A program made the position numbers and the translations under genes. A stretch of DNA of 64,000 nucleotides from BOKV01 sp049289295 (GTDB lineage Bacteria; Pseudomonadota; Alphaproteobacteria; Rhizobiales; Rhizobiaceae), in the NCBI GenBank assembly GCA_049289295.1, contig JBATLL010000041.1, positions 479,942 through 543,941 on the forward strand. The letters run 5' to 3'. Positions 54,935-62,996 of the stretch are shown here, piece by piece. The notes beneath the pieces are model-generated. The model had not been told where the DNA came from. It made no database searches and saw only the letters and a list, made by a program, of their open reading frames with translations. Each line of letters begins with the position of its first letter. The first letter of the stretch is position 1.

Positions 54935-54959
54935 GCGCGCGGAAACTCGAGAGGAACGC

Positions 54960-55016
54960 ATGATGCGTCTTGAAATTCTTGTGGTGATGGGGCGCACACG
55001 CGTGGCGGGACGATAG
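54960..55016 (+). CDS. ilvB leader peptide (transcription attenuation)
   Basis: An 18-residue frame, MMRLEILVVMGRTRVAGR, preceded by GAGAGGA. Residues 4-9 are L-E-I-L-V-V, so five of these six codons are for the branched-chain amino acids made by the operon. It ends inside the first of two RNA hairpins that precede an intrinsic terminator. This is the classical layout of a peptide whose translation senses charged leucine, isoleucine and valine tRNAs. Confidence 0.8.
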   Translation: MMRLEILVVMGRTRVAGR

Positions 55017-55042
55017 GACCGCCGCTTTAGCAGCGTGTGCGC
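54992..55042 (+). promoter_or_regulatory. Leader-region nested hairpin of the ilvB attenuator
   Basis: GCGCACACGC (54992-55001) pairs perfectly with GCGTGTGCGC (55033-55042), and inside it GGCGG (55004-55008) pairs with CCGCC (55019-55023). The 5' arm lies within the leader-peptide frame, so ribosome position would decide whether it forms. I did not find a convincing antiterminator pairing by eye. Confidence 0.65.
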
Positions 55043-55049
55043 GAAACAG

Positions 55050-55074
55050 GGCTCCGGAAGGAGCCTTTTTTATT
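55050..55074 (+). terminator. Attenuator terminator before ilvB
   Basis: GGCTCC (55050-55055) pairs with GGAGCC (55060-55065) around a GGAA tetraloop, followed by TTTTTTATT. It lies between the leader peptide and ilvB, so it would stop transcription unless prevented. Confidence 0.85.
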
Positions 55075-55155
55075 GGCCAAAAGCCGCTTTTCGGCATAGA
55101 AGGCGGCGACCTTACGACAAGGGGCATGGATGGCCCCAAGCGGGAAAACGGGAAG

Positions 55156-56928
55156 ATGAGCAAGAAACTGCAGATGACCGGCGCCGAAATGGTACTTCAG
55201 GCTATGGTCGAGAATGGTGTGGACAGGATTTTCGGCTATCCCGGCGGGGCGGTGCTGCCGATCTATGACGAGATTTTCCAGCAGGAAAAGGTCCAGCATA
55301 TTCTCGTGCGCCACGAACAGGGTGCGGGCCATGCCGCGGAGGGCTATGCGCGTTCGACCGGCAAGCCGGGTGTCGTACTGGTGACGTCGGGCCCTGGTGC
55401 CACCAATGCAGTCACGCCGTTGCAGGATGCGCTGATGGATTCCATTCCGCTGGTGTGCATTACCGGGCAGGTGCCAACCGCGCTAATCGGCTCGGATGCG
55501 TTCCAGGAAGCCGACACGATCGGTATCACAAGACCCTGTACCAAGCACAACTGGCTGGTGCGTTCGGTTGATGAACTGGCTAGCATCCTGCATGAAGCCT
55601 TTCATGTCGCGACGTCGGGGCGTCCAGGCCCGGTTCTCGTCGATATTCCAAAGGATGTGCAGTTCGCGACCGGCACCTATGTTCCCAAGGCGCAGTACAA
55701 GTCGCGCAGCCGCAAGCCGGTGCAGTCGGGTGATCTCGGCCAGATCCAGCAGGCTGTCGAACTGCTCGCAAACGCGAAGAAGCCCATCATCTATTCGGGC
55801 GGCGGCGTGATCAATTCCGGCCGCGAGGCAAGCCACCTGTTGCGCGAATTCGTCCAGATGACCGGCTTTCCGATCACCTCCACGCTGATGGGTCTGGGTG
55901 CCTATCCAGCATCGGGTGACAAGTGGCTCGGCATGCTGGGAATGCATGGAACCTATGAAGCGAACATGGCGATGCATGACTGCGATGTCATGCTTTGTGT
56001 CGGGGCGCGTTTTGATGACCGCATTACCGGACGGCTCGACGCGTTTTCGCCGAAGTCGAAGAAGATCCACATCGACATCGATCCCTCGTCGATCAACAAG
56101 AATGTGCGGGTGCATGTTCCCATCATCGGGGACGTGGCCCATGTCCTTGAAGACATGATCCGTCTGTGGCGCGCGCATTCGACCAAGCCGGACAAGGCGG
56201 CCCTGCAGAAGTGGCATGACGAAATCAACGGATGGCGCAGGCGCAACTGCCTTGCCTACAAGCCATCGCGAGACGTGATCATGCCGCAATATGCGGTCGA
56301 GCGCCTTTTCGAACTGACCAAGGATCGCAAGACCTATATCACGACCGAAGTCGGGCAGCATCAGATGTGGGCCGCGCAGTTCTATCGCTTCGAGGAACCC
56401 AATCGCTGGATGACATCGGGCGGGCTCGGCACGATGGGATATGGATTGCCTGCAGCACTGGGCGTGCAGATCGCCCATCCCGATGCACTTGTCGTGGATA
56501 TTGCCGGGGATGCTTCGGTACTGATGACGATACAGGAAATGTCGGCGGCGGTTCAGTACAATGCGCCGATCAAGATCTTCATTCTCAACAACCAGTATAT
56601 GGGCATGGTGCGCCAGTGGCAGCAATTGCTTCATGGCAATCGCCTGTCGCATTCCTACACCGAAGCGCTGCCTGATTTCGTCAAGCTGGCCGAGGCCTAT
56701 GGCGGTGTCGGCATTCGGTGCGAAAAGCCCGACGAACTTGATGATGCGATCAATGAGATGATCTCGGTGAACGCGCCGGTCATCTTCGACTGCCGCGTTG
56801 CCAATCTGGCCAACTGCTTCCCGATGATTCCGTCAGGCAAGGCTCACAACGAGATGTTGCTGCCGGACGAAGCGACAGATGAAGTGGTAGGCAAGGCAAT
56901 CGACGAAAAGGGCAAGGCCCTGGTTTGA
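55156..56928 (+). CDS. ilvB: Acetolactate synthase, catalytic subunit
   Basis: A thiamine diphosphate enzyme of 590 residues. The opening GAEMVLQAMVENGVDRIFGYP is followed by RHEQGAGHAAEGYAR, whose glutamate activates the cofactor. The late IAGDASVLMTIQEMSA to ILNNQYMGMVRQW region carries the GDG-like ThDP/magnesium motif. It makes acetolactate and acetohydroxybutyrate for valine, leucine and isoleucine. ATG 55126 is also in frame, but its AAGGGG is one base away and it sits in a short hairpin; 55156 is preferred. Transcription is probably attenuated. Confidence 0.96.
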   Translation: MSKKLQMTGAEMVLQAMVENGVDRIFGYPGGAVLPIYDEIFQQEKVQHILVRHEQGAGHAAEGYARSTGKPGVVLVTSGPGATNAVTPLQDALMDSIPLVCITGQVPTALIGSDAFQEADTIGITRPCTKHNWLVRSVDELASILHEAFHVATSGRPGPVLVDIPKDVQFATGTYVPKAQYKSRSRKPVQSGDLGQIQQAVELLANAKKPIIYSGGGVINSGREASHLLREFVQMTGFPITSTLMGLGAYPASGDKWLGMLGMHGTYEANMAMHDCDVMLCVGARFDDRITGRLDAFSPKSKKIHIDIDPSSINKNVRVHVPIIGDVAHVLEDMIRLWRAHSTKPDKAALQKWHDEINGWRRRNCLAYKPSRDVIMPQYAVERLFELTKDRKTYITTEVGQHQMWAAQFYRFEEPNRWMTSGGLGTMGYGLPAALGVQIAHPDALVVDIAGDASVLMTIQEMSAAVQYNAPIKIFILNNQYMGMVRQWQQLLHGNRLSHSYTEALPDFVKLAEAYGGVGIRCEKPDELDDAINEMISVNAPVIFDCRVANLANCFPMIPSGKAHNEMLLPDEATDEVVGKAIDEKGKALV

Positions 56929-56950
56929 CCGGATAGACAGGAAAACGACA

Positions 56951-57523
56951 ATGAACGCTCACAAGTCTCCAACCGGCTCGGCCTACTTCATCGTGAAGGA
57001 AACCGAAAAACCACGCACTCATGTCCTGTCGGTCATCGTGAACAACGAGCCGGGCGTGCTTGCCCGCGTGATCGGGCTTTTTTCCGGCAGGGGCTACAAC
57101 ATCGAAAGCCTCACGGTTTCCGAGACCAGCCATGAAAAACACCTGTCGCGCATAACCATCGTTTCATCCGGCACCGCACATGTGCTGGAGCAGATCAAGA
57201 AGCTGCTGGAACGATCGATATCGGTGCACAAGGTCGTGGACCTGACGCTGGTTGCCGATGAGAAGGGCTATGACAAGCCCATTGAGCGTGAGCTTGCCCT
57301 CGTGAAGGTGGCTGGCAAGGGTGAAAACCGTGTCGAGGCGATGCGCCTGGCCGATGCGTTCCGCGCGCAGGTCATCGACGCTTCGACCGAGCATTTCACC
57401 TTCGAGATTACGGGACGGATTTCCAAGATCGAGCAGTTCATCGCGATCATGGAGCCGCTCGGTCTTGTGGAAGTCTGCCGCACGGGTGTTGCCGCGATGA
57501 GCCGCGGCAAGGAAGGCATGTAG
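56951..57523 (+). CDS. ilvN: Acetolactate synthase, regulatory subunit
   Basis: A protein of 190 residues with an N-terminal ACT domain (THVLSVIVNNEPGVLARVIG) that binds valine for feedback control, and a C-terminal domain characteristic of the IlvH/IlvN type. It activates and regulates IlvB. It follows ilvB by 22 bp and shares its attenuated transcript. It converges with the DMT transporter gene with 2 bp between stops. Confidence 0.95.
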   Translation: MNAHKSPTGSAYFIVKETEKPRTHVLSVIVNNEPGVLARVIGLFSGRGYNIESLTVSETSHEKHLSRITIVSSGTAHVLEQIKKLLERSISVHKVVDLTLVADEKGYDKPIERELALVKVAGKGENRVEAMRLADAFRAQVIDASTEHFTFEITGRISKIEQFIAIMEPLGLVEVCRTGVAAMSRGKEGM

Positions 57524-57525
57524 GC

Positions 57526-58485
57526 CTACAGGCCTGGCGGCTTTCCTGGAAGAACACGTTCTGCAAGGCTGCTGCCGGTGACGGCAATCATGGCACCCGC
57601 GAAGCTCAGGACAAGGCCGGCAAGTGTCCAGGGGGCGTAGTCGACACGCCCTTCGATCAGCTGGAAGACAAAGACGAAAACCGGGCTTGCAGCCGAGAAG
57701 GTTGCTATCGTGAGTACCGGGGAAAGCGCTATCGCCTTCTGCACGGCAAAGACCGGGAAAGCCATCAGCAGGATGCCGACCGGCACGGCCAGGATCAGCA
57801 GGGAAAGTGGCGCGGGGGCTTCCTTGGCATCCAGGCCCGCAATCCAGCCGCCCAGCGACAGAATGAGATAGACGCCGAAGCGCATGGCGAATTGCGTCGT
57901 CGGGCCAACGCCATGATGGTGTAGTCGTTTCGAGAAGAACAGCATGTAGCTGATCGCCACGCCTGCAAGGATTGCGAAGGACAGGCCCAGTACGGCTGCA
58001 CCTGGATCAGGCCGCAGGAAACCGGCGCGTCCGCTCAGCGTGGTCCAGCAAAGCAGCAGCAGGCCAGCCAGCAGTGCCGCATTGCCGACCAGTTCGAACC
58101 GATTGCGCGGCAACTGGCCATCGCTTCCACCAAAGACCGCGAGCGCTATCGTGACAATGGGGATCAATCCCGTGAACAGGGAAAAGGCGATTGCAGGTTC
58201 CAGAATCTGGATCGCCATCAGAAAGGACGCCCAGGCGATCGCAAACGAGAAGTTCAGTGCCAGCAGTAGTTTCCATGAAGCCAGTGCCTGGCGCATCTGG
58301 TCGCGATTTGACCAGAAAACCCATGCAAGTGTTGCCGTTGACGTGATGGCAAAAACGAGAAAGCCGGTCTGGAACGAATCGAGTGCCTGGAACCATCGAC
58401 CGAAGACGACAGCCTGCGCGGCATCAAGCACGGCAAAGACGAGGCACCACAAAAGACCCTGAACAGCGGGGGACATCGTCGGCAA
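57526..58485 (-). CDS. DMT-superfamily (EamA) transporter
   Basis: A membrane protein of 319 residues with ten hydrophobic segments in two EamA-like halves, e.g. QGLLWCLVFAVLDAAQAVVFG at the start. The substrate is unknown. It starts 3 bp after the DUF2269 stop and is the third gene of a minus-strand operon. Confidence 0.85.
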   Translation of the reverse strand: MPTMSPAVQGLLWCLVFAVLDAAQAVVFGRWFQALDSFQTGFLVFAITSTATLAWVFWSNRDQMRQALASWKLLLALNFSFAIAWASFLMAIQILEPAIAFSLFTGLIPIVTIALAVFGGSDGQLPRNRFELVGNAALLAGLLLLCWTTLSGRAGFLRPDPGAAVLGLSFAILAGVAISYMLFFSKRLHHHGVGPTTQFAMRFGVYLILSLGGWIAGLDAKEAPAPLSLLILAVPVGILLMAFPVFAVQKAIALSPVLTIATFSAASPVFVFVFQLIEGRVDYAPWTLAGLVLSFAGAMIAVTGSSLAERVLPGKPPGL

Positions 58486-58488
58486 ATC

Positions 58489-58953
58489 CTACAGCATGGG
58501 AAGTTCGGGTTTTGCCAGCATCAGCCAGACAATCGCCAGCACACTGGCAAAGGCAGGAAAGCCGAAGGCAAACCAGACACGGTAGAGGCGGTGATATTCA
58601 GGTGGCAAATCCAGGCTTTTGTCGGCGGCTTCACGCGCAAGGCTGCGCAATTTGACCTGAATGAAGACAACAGGGATCCAGAACAGGCCGGTTACAATGT
58701 ACAGGAGGATGGAAGCAAGCAGCCAGTCCTCCATGAGCGGGTAGCCGCTGTCGATGGCGAGCAGGGTCCCGGTAACCGGCTGCGCGACAACAGCGGTGGC
58801 GGTGAACAGCAGATCGGCAGTGACAACCGTGTTGGCCACATGGGCAATCAGTGTCGGGTTTCGCGTCGCGTTGGCCATTACCATGAAAAAGGCAATGCCT
58901 GCACCGGTGCCAAGCAGGACGGTTGCGCCAATGACATGGAGGTACAGGATCAT
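58489..58953 (-). CDS. DUF2269 family membrane protein
   Basis: A protein of 154 residues with four hydrophobic helices, opening MILYLHVIGATVLLGTGAG with the conserved histidine of the family. The function is unknown; relatives are sometimes called predicted integral membrane proteins of redox-linked loci. It lies 2 bp after the SDR gene stop and 3 bp before the DMT transporter. Confidence 0.85.
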   Translation of the reverse strand: MILYLHVIGATVLLGTGAGIAFFMVMANATRNPTLIAHVANTVVTADLLFTATAVVAQPVTGTLLAIDSGYPLMEDWLLASILLYIVTGLFWIPVVFIQVKLRSLAREAADKSLDLPPEYHRLYRVWFAFGFPAFASVLAIVWLMLAKPELPML

Positions 58954-58955
58954 GC

Positions 58956-60233
58956 TCAGCGTTCCTCGATGATTGCCAGTGCGACCATTGCCACAAAGAT
59001 TGCGGGAATGACCTTCACCAGTGGGCCGAGCGGGTCAAGCCAGAATTGCGGCGCAAGCAGGCTGGCAAAGGCGAGATAGGCGAGGCTTGTCGCAATCATT
59101 GCCAGCAATGCCGGTCGCGCAAGGGAGCGCCAGAGCACTGCTGCGCCGACAAGGCAATCAAGGACGGAAGTGATGATCGTGACGAGATCGGCGGTTGCGG
59201 ATGAAAATCCGGCCGAGCGGAGCAAGGCGGACGAACTGTCGAACGAGATCAGTGCAAGCAGGCCGGATGCGATCCAGAAACCTGCCAGCGCGACAATCAA
59301 GACGGGTTTCAACAGGTACAGCCGGCCAAACCAAAGATCTTGCACGCCCGGCGAATAGCGGGCCAGCGTTTTTGCCAGCGTTGGTGATTCCATGAGCGGC
59401 CGCTGGCGATCCATCGTGACACCACCAGCGAGCACCGAAATGGCCGTGGTGCGCATCGGTGAGCGCCAGCCGAAATGTCCGGCAATGTCACCCATCCATG
59501 CGCCGACCCGTGCAATCACCGGTGGAACTTCCAGCGCGCGTGCAGGCGGCAGTCCCAGCCATGCGCGGTGCTGCATGATGATGTCGGCGAGCGGTTCAGG
59601 ATCGGGTGCAGCGATTGCAACATCCCTGCCCAAGGCAAGTTCGCCTTCTGCCGCCTCGCATGCAAGTGCCGCCAGCTCCTCCATGCCGGTGATTGCGACC
59701 AGGCTTTGGCCATGCAGAACGGGAACCATAAGCGTCATGGAAGCCAGCGCGCGGATCAGGGCGGTGCCACCATGGGCATTGCGACCGATCACGAGCGCTG
59801 GCCGGATGATGCAATGGGGCAGGCCGCTCTTTGCAAGCTGTTTGTCCATGGCCCGTTTCGTGGCGAGGAATGCGGTGTCACGCGCAATGCCATCGGTGCG
59901 CGCAGATATCTGGACGATGCGGATGGACGCAGGTTCGGCCGCTTCATAAAGGGCAAGGAGCGCACTGGCGAGTGCCTCAAGATCATCCCGACTTCCATCC
60001 TGGAGCGCGCCAGCGGCGTTCACAATTGCATCCACACCTTCCAGAAGCGCCGTCCAGTGTTGTGGACGGGAAAGACTGGCGATATCGGTGGCGATCCAGC
60101 GGGCACCAGGCAGGCGAGCACGCGCGCTGTCGATATTGCGCCCGACACACAGCGTTTCGTGACCGACAGCGACCAGTCGCCTGGCGATCTCGATTCCGAT
60201 GAATCCGTTGCCTCCAAGTACAAGAATCCGCAC
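58956..60233 (-). CDS. SDR-like NAD(P)-binding protein fused to a DoxX-like membrane domain
   Basis: A protein of 425 residues. The N-terminal 290 form an atypical/extended SDR Rossmann domain (RILVLGGNGFIGIEIARRL). The last 130 residues hold four hydrophobic helices like DoxX. The SDR part lacks an obvious YxxxK, so it may bind nucleotide without classical dehydrogenase chemistry. Start GTG 60233 has GGGGA 7 nt upstream; the frame runs on to 60260. With DUF2269 and the DMT transporter it forms a tight operon. Confidence 0.8.
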   Translation of the reverse strand: MRILVLGGNGFIGIEIARRLVAVGHETLCVGRNIDSARARLPGARWIATDIASLSRPQHWTALLEGVDAIVNAAGALQDGSRDDLEALASALLALYEAAEPASIRIVQISARTDGIARDTAFLATKRAMDKQLAKSGLPHCIIRPALVIGRNAHGGTALIRALASMTLMVPVLHGQSLVAITGMEELAALACEAAEGELALGRDVAIAAPDPEPLADIIMQHRAWLGLPPARALEVPPVIARVGAWMGDIAGHFGWRSPMRTTAISVLAGGVTMDRQRPLMESPTLAKTLARYSPGVQDLWFGRLYLLKPVLIVALAGFWIASGLLALISFDSSSALLRSAGFSSATADLVTIITSVLDCLVGAAVLWRSLARPALLAMIATSLAYLAFASLLAPQFWLDPLGPLVKVIPAIFVAMVALAIIEER

Positions 60234-60318
60234 GCCAATTCCCCGGATTGTGCAGCCCAACTGCGTTCGCGTGGCAGCTTGACAGGCTGGTGAAAAAAAG
60301 TCAGCATTGCTGACCTAA

Positions 60319-60924
60319 ATGGAATATCCCATGACATTTGACTATTTGTTGGCGCTGGCCGGTTTTTCGTTTGTTTCCTCCATCACGCCAGGCCCCAACA
60401 ACATCATGCTGCTGGCTTCCGGTGTCAATTTCGGATTCCGCCGCACGATACCGCACATGCTGGGCATATCGGGCGGGTTTGCGTTTCTGCTGGCCTGTAT
60501 CGGCTTCGGGCTTGGGCAACTGCTGACCCATGCGCCCATGCTCTACAATGCACTCAGGATCGGTGGCGCGATCTATCTGCTGTATCTTGCCTGGAAGATC
60601 GCGACTTCTGGCCCGCCCGAAGCTGGGAATGAGGACAGCACACCAATGACGTTCCTCCAGGCGAGCGCTTTCCAGTGGGTCAATCCCAAAGCCTGGGTCA
60701 TGGCCGTCACTTCGATGGCGATCTACACGAGCCATCTCGACTATGTCACGAGCGTCCTGACGGTGGTGCTCGTGTTCACGGTGGTGAACCTGCCCTGCAT
60801 TGCGCTGTGGTGCGGCATGGGCGTCGGCCTGAAAGCTTTCCTGTCGGAGCCGTTCCGCCTGAAACTCTTCAACTGGACGATGGCAGCGCTGCTGGTCATG
60901 TCATTGTGGCCGATGCTGAAATAG
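60319..60924 (+). CDS. LysE/RhtB-family amino acid exporter
   Basis: A membrane protein of 201 residues with six hydrophobic segments. SSITPGPNNIMLLASGVNFG and FQWVNPKAW are the family motifs. It probably exports an amino acid or homoserine-lactone-like compound; the substrate is not readable. It diverges from the SDR gene with 85 bp between starts. Confidence 0.9.
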   Translation: MEYPMTFDYLLALAGFSFVSSITPGPNNIMLLASGVNFGFRRTIPHMLGISGGFAFLLACIGFGLGQLLTHAPMLYNALRIGGAIYLLYLAWKIATSGPPEAGNEDSTPMTFLQASAFQWVNPKAWVMAVTSMAIYTSHLDYVTSVLTVVLVFTVVNLPCIALWCGMGVGLKAFLSEPFRLKLFNWTMAALLVMSLWPMLK

Positions 60925-60951
60925 GCTTTGCTGCGACCTTAACAAACATGG

Positions 60952-60966
60952 TTAACCCTGCGTTAA
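60952..60966 (+). promoter_or_regulatory. CtrA-type box TTAA-N7-TTAA
   Basis: TTAACCCTGCGTTAA at 60952-60966 matches the full CtrA consensus TTAA-N7-TTAA exactly. It is 46 bp before the lipoprotein start. A further TTAA lies at 60940. CtrA is the cell-cycle response regulator of alphaproteobacteria. Confidence 0.55.
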
Positions 60967-61011
60967 GCGGGGCGTGGAATGATCTTTGGAACGAGTTTCC
61001 GGAGGTTGATG

Positions 61012-61554
61012 ATGCGTTTGGTTCTGCTGGTAGCGGTTGCGCTGTTGTGTGGCTGTGCAACCAAACCCGACAGGGGTGTGTTCTACTACAAGGGTACCTA
61101 TGCACCTGGTGTTGCGATGGTGGCTGATGACGGACGGTTCCAGTCGAGTGCATCGGTGTGGGACGAAAGCGATTTTCACGTCGCGCGCGAAGCAGCCATC
61201 CACCGAGCCATTGACGCTGCAAGGAATGCGGGGTTCGAACGGGTGCTGGTGAGTTCGGCTGAGGAAAGCAGTTCCTTCACCAACCAGTTCGCCATTGCCG
61301 GTACATTCTACCAGTCGCAAGACGCGCCGGACGGGGCATGGCCGCTGAAGGACCTTGCGCAGGCGGCGGCGCATCCAGGCCAGTCCATGAATGATCTCAA
61401 GCCTGCGCGGATCGTGCCAGCGGCAAAACCGGCCAAGTACCGCCGGAATTCTTCCGCCACTCCGGCAAGCAACTCGGAACCTGTCAGCGAGCCGCAAGTC
61501 ATCGAGGCACCGGATTTCATTTCGGCCATCCCCAAGCCAAGGCCGGTTGGCTAG
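61012..61554 (+). CDS. Lipoprotein of unknown function
   Basis: A protein of 180 residues with signal MRLVLLVAVALLCGCA: lipobox LCGC, with the lipidated cysteine at residue 15. The mature part has one compact domain (GVFYYKGTYAPGVAMV to QFAIAGTFY) and a long disordered P-, S- and A-rich tail. No family recognised. GGAGG lies 6 nt before ATG 61012; ATG 61009 is adjacent. A CtrA-type box precedes the gene. Confidence 0.75.
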   Translation: MRLVLLVAVALLCGCATKPDRGVFYYKGTYAPGVAMVADDGRFQSSASVWDESDFHVAREAAIHRAIDAARNAGFERVLVSSAEESSSFTNQFAIAGTFYQSQDAPDGAWPLKDLAQAAAHPGQSMNDLKPARIVPAAKPAKYRRNSSATPASNSEPVSEPQVIEAPDFISAIPKPRPVG

Positions 61555-61705
61555 AGCATATCGTTTGTCGATGAATCGAATGTGATGTGACACGACGGTT
61601 GAGTTCTGATTCAAGCTTTCCGGCAATCGAGGGCGTTTTGAGGGGTTCGGCACTGCGATGCAAGCTTCGCGTTCCGGCAGACGTCGAATCGTGCCATGAG
61701 GCAAC

Positions 61706-62833
61706 ATGGATTTTTCGGCTGAACAGGAACGCGCCCTATCTGCGGTAAATCGCTGGATGAAGGCAGGCGACCAGCAGGTCTTTCGCCTCTTCGGCTACGC
61801 TGGTACTGGCAAGACAACGCTGGCCCGCCATCTTGCAGAAGGCGTGGACGGCGATGTGCTGTTTGCTGCCTTTACCGGAAAGGCAGCACAGGTGCTGCGT
61901 TCACGTGGCGCGCGCGGTGCTTCCACCATCCATTCACTGATCTATCGCCCGAAGGGCGAGGAACTGGTGGAAGACGAGGAAACCGGTACTTCCAGCCTGG
62001 CGCCGACCTTCTCCCTCAACCGGCAAAGCCCTGTTTCCAAGGCTGCTCTCATCATCATCGACGAATGTTCGATGGTCGATGAGGAACTGGGCAGGGACTT
62101 GCTTTCGTTCGGAACGCCGGTGCTGGTCCTGGGTGATCCGGGGCAGCTTCCGCCGGTTTCTGGGGGTGGTTTCTTCACCGAGCATGAGCCGGATTTCCTT
62201 CTCGAGGAGGTTCACCGCCAGGCGCGCGACAACCCGATCGTGGCGCTGGCGCAAATGGTGCGCGACGGACGCGAGATCATGCATGGCGATTATGGTGCCG
62301 CAGCGCGGGTAATCTCGCGCAACCAGGTAACAAGCGATCTCGTCCTTGACGCCGACCAGGTCCTTGTTGGAACCAATCGCACGCGGCGGCGCTACAATGA
62401 GCGCCTGCGGGAACTGAAAGGTTTCGATGGCCCCTATCCCCAGGCAGGTGACAAGCTGGTCTGCCTGCGCAATGACACGGCCAAGGGCCTGCTGAACGGC
62501 TCGCTCTGGCAGGTAGTCAGTGCGCCACGGTCGGCCAAGCCGGCGGTTTCGCTGATGATCCGGGCAGAAGATGAAGGCATCGAGCGGGTCAATGCCAAGG
62601 TCAAGGTGCTCAAGGCGGTGTTCGAGGGTGGCGCGGAAGAAGTGCCGTGGCAGACGCGGCGGCGTCACGATGACTTCGATTTCGGCTATGCGCTGACAGT
62701 ACACAAGGCCCAGGGTTCGCAGTGGAACAATATCGTGCTGTTCGACGAGAGCTTTGCCTTTCGCGAGCACAGGACGCGCTGGCTCTATACAGCAATCACG
62801 CGTGCGGCCGAGACCCTGACAATTATCAAGTAG
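61706..62833 (+). CDS. RecD/Dda-like SF1B ATP-dependent helicase
   Basis: A protein of 375 residues. Walker A is GYAGTGKTT (residues 30-38) and Walker B IIIDECSMVDEE. Motif III-like LGDPGQLPPVSG and C-terminal YALTVHKAQGSQW plus YTAITRAAETL are typical of the RecD2/Dda group. It lacks RecBC partners nearby and is shorter than RecD2, so it is probably a stand-alone 5' to 3' helicase. The 150 bp before it hold no gene. Confidence 0.85.
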   Translation: MDFSAEQERALSAVNRWMKAGDQQVFRLFGYAGTGKTTLARHLAEGVDGDVLFAAFTGKAAQVLRSRGARGASTIHSLIYRPKGEELVEDEETGTSSLAPTFSLNRQSPVSKAALIIIDECSMVDEELGRDLLSFGTPVLVLGDPGQLPPVSGGGFFTEHEPDFLLEEVHRQARDNPIVALAQMVRDGREIMHGDYGAAARVISRNQVTSDLVLDADQVLVGTNRTRRRYNERLRELKGFDGPYPQAGDKLVCLRNDTAKGLLNGSLWQVVSAPRSAKPAVSLMIRAEDEGIERVNAKVKVLKAVFEGGAEEVPWQTRRRHDDFDFGYALTVHKAQGSQWNNIVLFDESFAFREHRTRWLYTAITRAAETLTIIK

Positions 62834-62881
62834 CACCGGCTCGCGTGCTGTGCGCTGCTTTCAGATGCGCGTGATTTCACG

Positions 62882-62895
62882 CACAAATATTTGTG
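62882..62895. promoter_or_regulatory. Perfect palindrome upstream of the sensor kinase
   Basis: CACAAATATTTGTG is a perfect 14-bp palindrome about 100 bp before the kinase start. It could be an operator for a dimeric regulator. The cognate protein is unknown. Confidence 0.35.
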
Positions 62896-62940
62896 AGTGC
62901 TGTAATTCCGTCAGAATCAGGGCAATTCACCTGACGTTAA

Positions 62941-62955
62941 CCTAGAACTTCTAGG
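62941..62955. promoter_or_regulatory. Second palindrome upstream of the sensor kinase
   Basis: CCTAGAA-C-TTCTAGG is a 15-bp interrupted palindrome 41 bp before the kinase ATG. Its arms differ from the first palindrome, so two different regulators, or none, may bind. Confidence 0.35.
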
Positions 62956-62996
62956 AATCCTTTACGGTATTTAGTGGGGTTCTTGGGGGTTTTGGG

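Noticed and set aside
55081..55100. Small GCCG-CTTTT-CGGC hairpin after the ilvB attenuator
   Set aside because: The stem is only four pairs with no T-tract; it is probably chance next to the real terminator.
61555..61705. Intergenic stretch beginning AGAGCATATCG as a dispersed rhizobial repeat
   Set aside because: It vaguely recalls such repeats, but I found no second copy in the window and cannot confirm it.
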